A DNA stretch of 15,971 bases, from contig CAJXEG010000009.1 in assembly GCA_913052425.1 (NCBI GenBank), forward strand, positions 1 through 15,971, written 5' to 3'. This document shows, piece after piece, positions 14,302 to 15,971 of this stretch (the first letter of the stretch is position 1; each line of letters opens with the position of its first letter). The notes beneath the pieces are model-generated. The model saw only the letters and a program-made list of their open reading frames with translations, had not been told where the DNA came from and did not search any database. Origin of the DNA: an uncultured Flavobacteriaceae bacterium (GTDB lineage: Bacteria > Bacteroidota > Bacteroidia > Flavobacteriales > Flavobacteriaceae). The position numbers and the translations under genes were made by a program.

Positions 14302-15291
14302 CTAAATTAGTAGTTTTTTCATTGCTTCTGCCAGCAATGATTCGAAAAAGTCCGCCAATTCAATTCCTGCGGCGCTGACCTGCTGTGGGATGAGACTGGC
14401 GGCGGTCAAACCGGGAATCGTATTGACCTCCAACAAATGGGGAATCCCCTTCACAATGATGAATTCACTCCTACAAATCCCTTGCAGTCCCAATTGACGG
14501 TAAAGTTTTTTGACGGTGGCATGTATTTCGTTCAAGGTGGTATCATCAACTCGGGCCGGGGTTATCTCTTGAGATTTGCCATTGTATTTTGCATCATAGT
14601 CAAAAAAATCGTTTTCCGAAATGATCTCGGTAATGGGCAAAACGATGACTTCGCCATCCAAAACATAGGCTCCGACGGTGATTTCCATACCCACCAAAGC
14701 GGCTTCGATGATCAATTGAGCATCTTCTTTTAGGGCGGTGTTTACCGCCTCTTTTAAGGCCTTTTTTTCATATACTTTAACGATCCCATAGCTGCTTCCC
14801 GAACGATTGGGTTTGACAAAACAGGGCAGACCGACTTTTTTTTCTATGGCATCGACATCCAAAGGGTCGCCTTGGTCAAAAGTGAATGACTTTGCCACCG
14901 GAACCTTCCATTCTTTTACCTTTTCCAGACAATCTCTTTTGTTAAATGTCAGTGCTGCAATTTGTTGACTACAGCTCGAATGTGGGATTTGTAGCTGCCC
15001 CAAAATTTCAGCCAATTGCCCATCCTCTCCCGGACTTCCGTGTATGGCGTTAAACACCACATCGAAATGAACAACTTTTCCGTCCATTTTAAATGTAAAA
15101 GTTTTTAGATCGAGGGGGTAGTGGTTTTCTTGAGGGTCTAGGACAGTCCAGTTGTTTTTGTCGACCACGATTCTATAGCAGTTCCATTGAGATTGCGGTA
15201 AAGCTCGGTAAACCGTATTTCCACTTTCAAGAGAAATTTCTCGCTCGGAGGAGTGTCCTCCCATTGCGATGCCCACTACTTTTTTACTCAT
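14302..15291 (-). CDS. ddl: D-alanine--D-alanine ligase
   Basis: Ddl is the cytosolic ATP-grasp enzyme that makes D-Ala-D-Ala for the peptidoglycan stem peptide. From ATG at 15291 it has 329 residues. The N-terminal GGHSSEREISL (11-21) carries E16, equivalent to Glu15 of E. coli DdlB. NAIHGSPGEDGQ (81-92) is the first PROSITE-type signature. The ATP-grasp loop RSGSSYG (163-169) and the omega-loop DYDAKY (231-236) follow; the tyrosine there is as in D-Ala-D-Ala enzymes rather than vancomycin-resistance D-lactate ligases. EVNTIPGLT (288-296) holds metal ligands. A longer frame from 15342 would add 17 residues, but a TANNTTTG box lies between the two starts and the family starts at MSKK. It precedes coaD by 4 bp. 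Confidence 0.97.
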   Translation of the reverse strand: MSKKVVGIAMGGHSSEREISLESGNTVYRALPQSQWNCYRIVVDKNNWTVLDPQENHYPLDLKTFTFKMDGKVVHFDVVFNAIHGSPGEDGQLAEILGQLQIPHSSCSQQIAALTFNKRDCLEKVKEWKVPVAKSFTFDQGDPLDVDAIEKKVGLPCFVKPNRSGSSYGIVKVYEKKALKEAVNTALKEDAQLIIEAALVGMEITVGAYVLDGEVIVLPITEIISENDFFDYDAKYNGKSQEITPARVDDTTLNEIHATVKKLYRQLGLQGICRSEFIIVKGIPHLLEVNTIPGLTAASLIPQQVSAAGIELADFFESLLAEAMKKLLI

Positions 15292-15305
15292 GAATAAGCT
15301 TTTAG

Positions 15306-15313
15306 CAAATGTA
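15306..15313 (-). promoter_or_regulatory. Candidate -7 promoter box (TACATTTG) for ddl-coaD
   Basis: On the minus strand TACATTTG matches TANNTTTG exactly and ends 14 nt before the preferred ddl ATG at 15291. It overlaps a short inverted repeat, AAATG and CATTT separated by 5 nt (15307-15321). The -33 element is weak. The box lies downstream of the alternative start at 15342, supporting the shorter ddl protein. Confidence 0.52.
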
Positions 15314-15350
15314 TTGCATTTAAAATTAATCCTTAAGCCCATTGATTTAT

Positions 15351-15358
15351 TATCTTTG
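15351..15358 (+). promoter_or_regulatory. Candidate -7 promoter box (TATCTTTG) for the PASTA gene
   Basis: TATCTTTG matches TANNTTTG exactly and ends 15 nt before the PASTA gene ATG. The -33 region is not clear. Together with the ddl box it makes a back-to-back pair with 37 nt between the two -7 boxes, so the two -33 regions must overlap. Confidence 0.52.
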
Positions 15359-15373
15359 GGAAGTTTTTAGACG

Positions 15374-15928
15374 ATGAATTTTTTAAGATTTCTTTTCAGT
15401 AAAACCTTATTTATTCAATTGACCCTTGCCTTTTTGGTGGGTGTATTGTTTGTTTATTTAAGCCTGAGTTTTTTAAAATACATCACCTTTCACGATCAAT
15501 ATCAACAAGTCCCGGATTTAAAGGGCATCCCCTTGATTAATTTACCCCAAATCACCGCAGATAAAAACCTGAGATACGAAATCATTGATTCCTCAAAATT
15601 CACCCCCAATCTTCCACCGCTAAGCGTTATTGAGCACCAGCCCGGCCCCGGACAATCGGTAAAGAAAAATCGTAAGATTTACGTCACCTTAAATCCTTCG
15701 GGCTACAGGAGAATTAGTGTCCCGGACGTGGTTCAAATCACGCGAAGAAATGCAGAAGTCACTTTGTTGTCGGTTGGGTTTACTATCGGTGAAATCAGCT
15801 ATAAAAACAATATAGGTAAGGACATGGTTTTGGAAATGCGTTATAGAGGAGAGCCCTTAGAGGCGGGAACATTACTACAAAAAACAGCCGAAATAGATTT
15901 GGTATTGGGCAATGGCAAAAGAAACTAA
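15374..15928 (+). CDS. PASTA-domain membrane protein (no kinase or transpeptidase domain)
   Basis: A 184-residue protein with a short basic N-terminus, one hydrophobic segment (about 12-36) and two PASTA domains, roughly 45-108 and 115-180. The first has VPDLKG (46-51) and EHQPGPGQSV (87-96); the second has VPDVV (116-120) and ends in ALxxGN-like DLVLGN (175-180). PASTA domains bind muropeptides or beta-lactams in PknB kinases and PBP2x; here they stand alone, presumably facing the periplasm. ATG at 15374 is preceded by an exact -7 box. It is divergent from ddl, a cell-wall enzyme, and its last codons overlap an rluD-like start by 17 bp. A role in sensing or organising peptidoglycan is plausible but not shown. 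Confidence 0.88.
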   Translation: MNFLRFLFSKTLFIQLTLAFLVGVLFVYLSLSFLKYITFHDQYQQVPDLKGIPLINLPQITADKNLRYEIIDSSKFTPNLPPLSVIEHQPGPGQSVKKNRKIYVTLNPSGYRRISVPDVVQITRRNAEVTLLSVGFTIGEISYKNNIGKDMVLEMRYRGEPLEAGTLLQKTAEIDLVLGNGKRN

Positions 15929-15971
15929 ACCGATTGATGGAACCGAACTTACCGACGATCCATTGTATGAA
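15912..15971 (+). CDS. Probable RluA/RluD-family 23S rRNA pseudouridine synthase, first 20 codons (truncated by window edge)
   Basis: Within the PASTA gene 3' end, in another frame, an ATG at 15912 opens a frame that stays open to the window edge and encodes MAKETKPIDGTELTDDPLYE. An acidic start ending in D/E-LYE is what I recall for flavobacterial RluD-like proteins, which follow the PASTA gene in related genomes. No catalytic motif is in view, since the conserved part begins further downstream. The 17-bp overlap with the PASTA gene implies translational coupling. The identity rests on synteny and a 20-residue segment only. Confidence 0.55.
   Translation, partial: MAKETKPIDGTELTDDPLYE

Noticed and set aside
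13989..14378. 129-codon plus-strand frame across the coaD/ddl junction
   Set aside because: It covers the conserved coaD coding sequence on the other strand and is explained as its shadow.
1..15971. Search for a new defence, mobile or biosynthetic system
   Set aside because: Every sizeable frame is a recognisable housekeeping family. No repeat array, transposase, integrase, toxin-antitoxin pair, reverse transcriptase or unexplained gene cluster is visible.

Overview
The window is a compact housekeeping segment from a member of the Bacteroidota, most likely order Flavobacteriales. Three things point there. The gene order rsfS-ftsH-LUD-cdsA-psd, with birA, pyrE, a Nudix gene, coaD, ddl and a PASTA gene next to it, is one I recognise from flavobacterial genomes (recall, no search run). 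No gene has a convincing Shine-Dalgarno sequence. Several gene starts are preceded by the Bacteroidota -7 promoter box TANNTTTG. I see no rRNA, tRNA, CRISPR array, transposase, phage gene or defence system, and no frameshifted or broken gene. No gene-free stretch exceeds about 120 bases.

Layout from left to right: the 5' part of gpmI (minus, cut by the window edge); rsgA-dtd (plus); DUF1573-aminotransferase-murB (transcribed on minus, in that order); valS (plus); the minus-strand operon rsfS-ftsH-LUD-cdsA-psd; birA (plus); pyrE (minus); a Nudix gene (plus); ddl-coaD (minus); a PASTA-domain membrane protein and the first 20 codons of an rluD-like gene (plus). Six of the supplied or longest reading-frame starts (valS, ftsH, pyrE, Nudix, ddl, and the LUD gene's GTG) needed judgement, and I give the preferred start in each entry.

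Functional themes are translation and ribosome assembly (rsgA, rsfS, dtd, valS, probable rluD), cell wall precursors (murB, ddl, perhaps the PASTA protein), phospholipid synthesis and membrane protein quality control (cdsA, psd, ftsH), and cofactor or nucleotide metabolism (coaD, birA, pyrE, Nudix), plus one glycolytic enzyme (gpmI).

No clearly new biological system is visible. The points worth a second look are architectural: four convergent gene pairs whose stop codons touch or overlap, a divergent pyrE/Nudix pair with start codons only 6 bp apart, back-to-back promoters with TANNTTTG boxes, a LUD-domain protein that has lost part of the family signature, and a PASTA-only membrane protein encoded opposite ddl.
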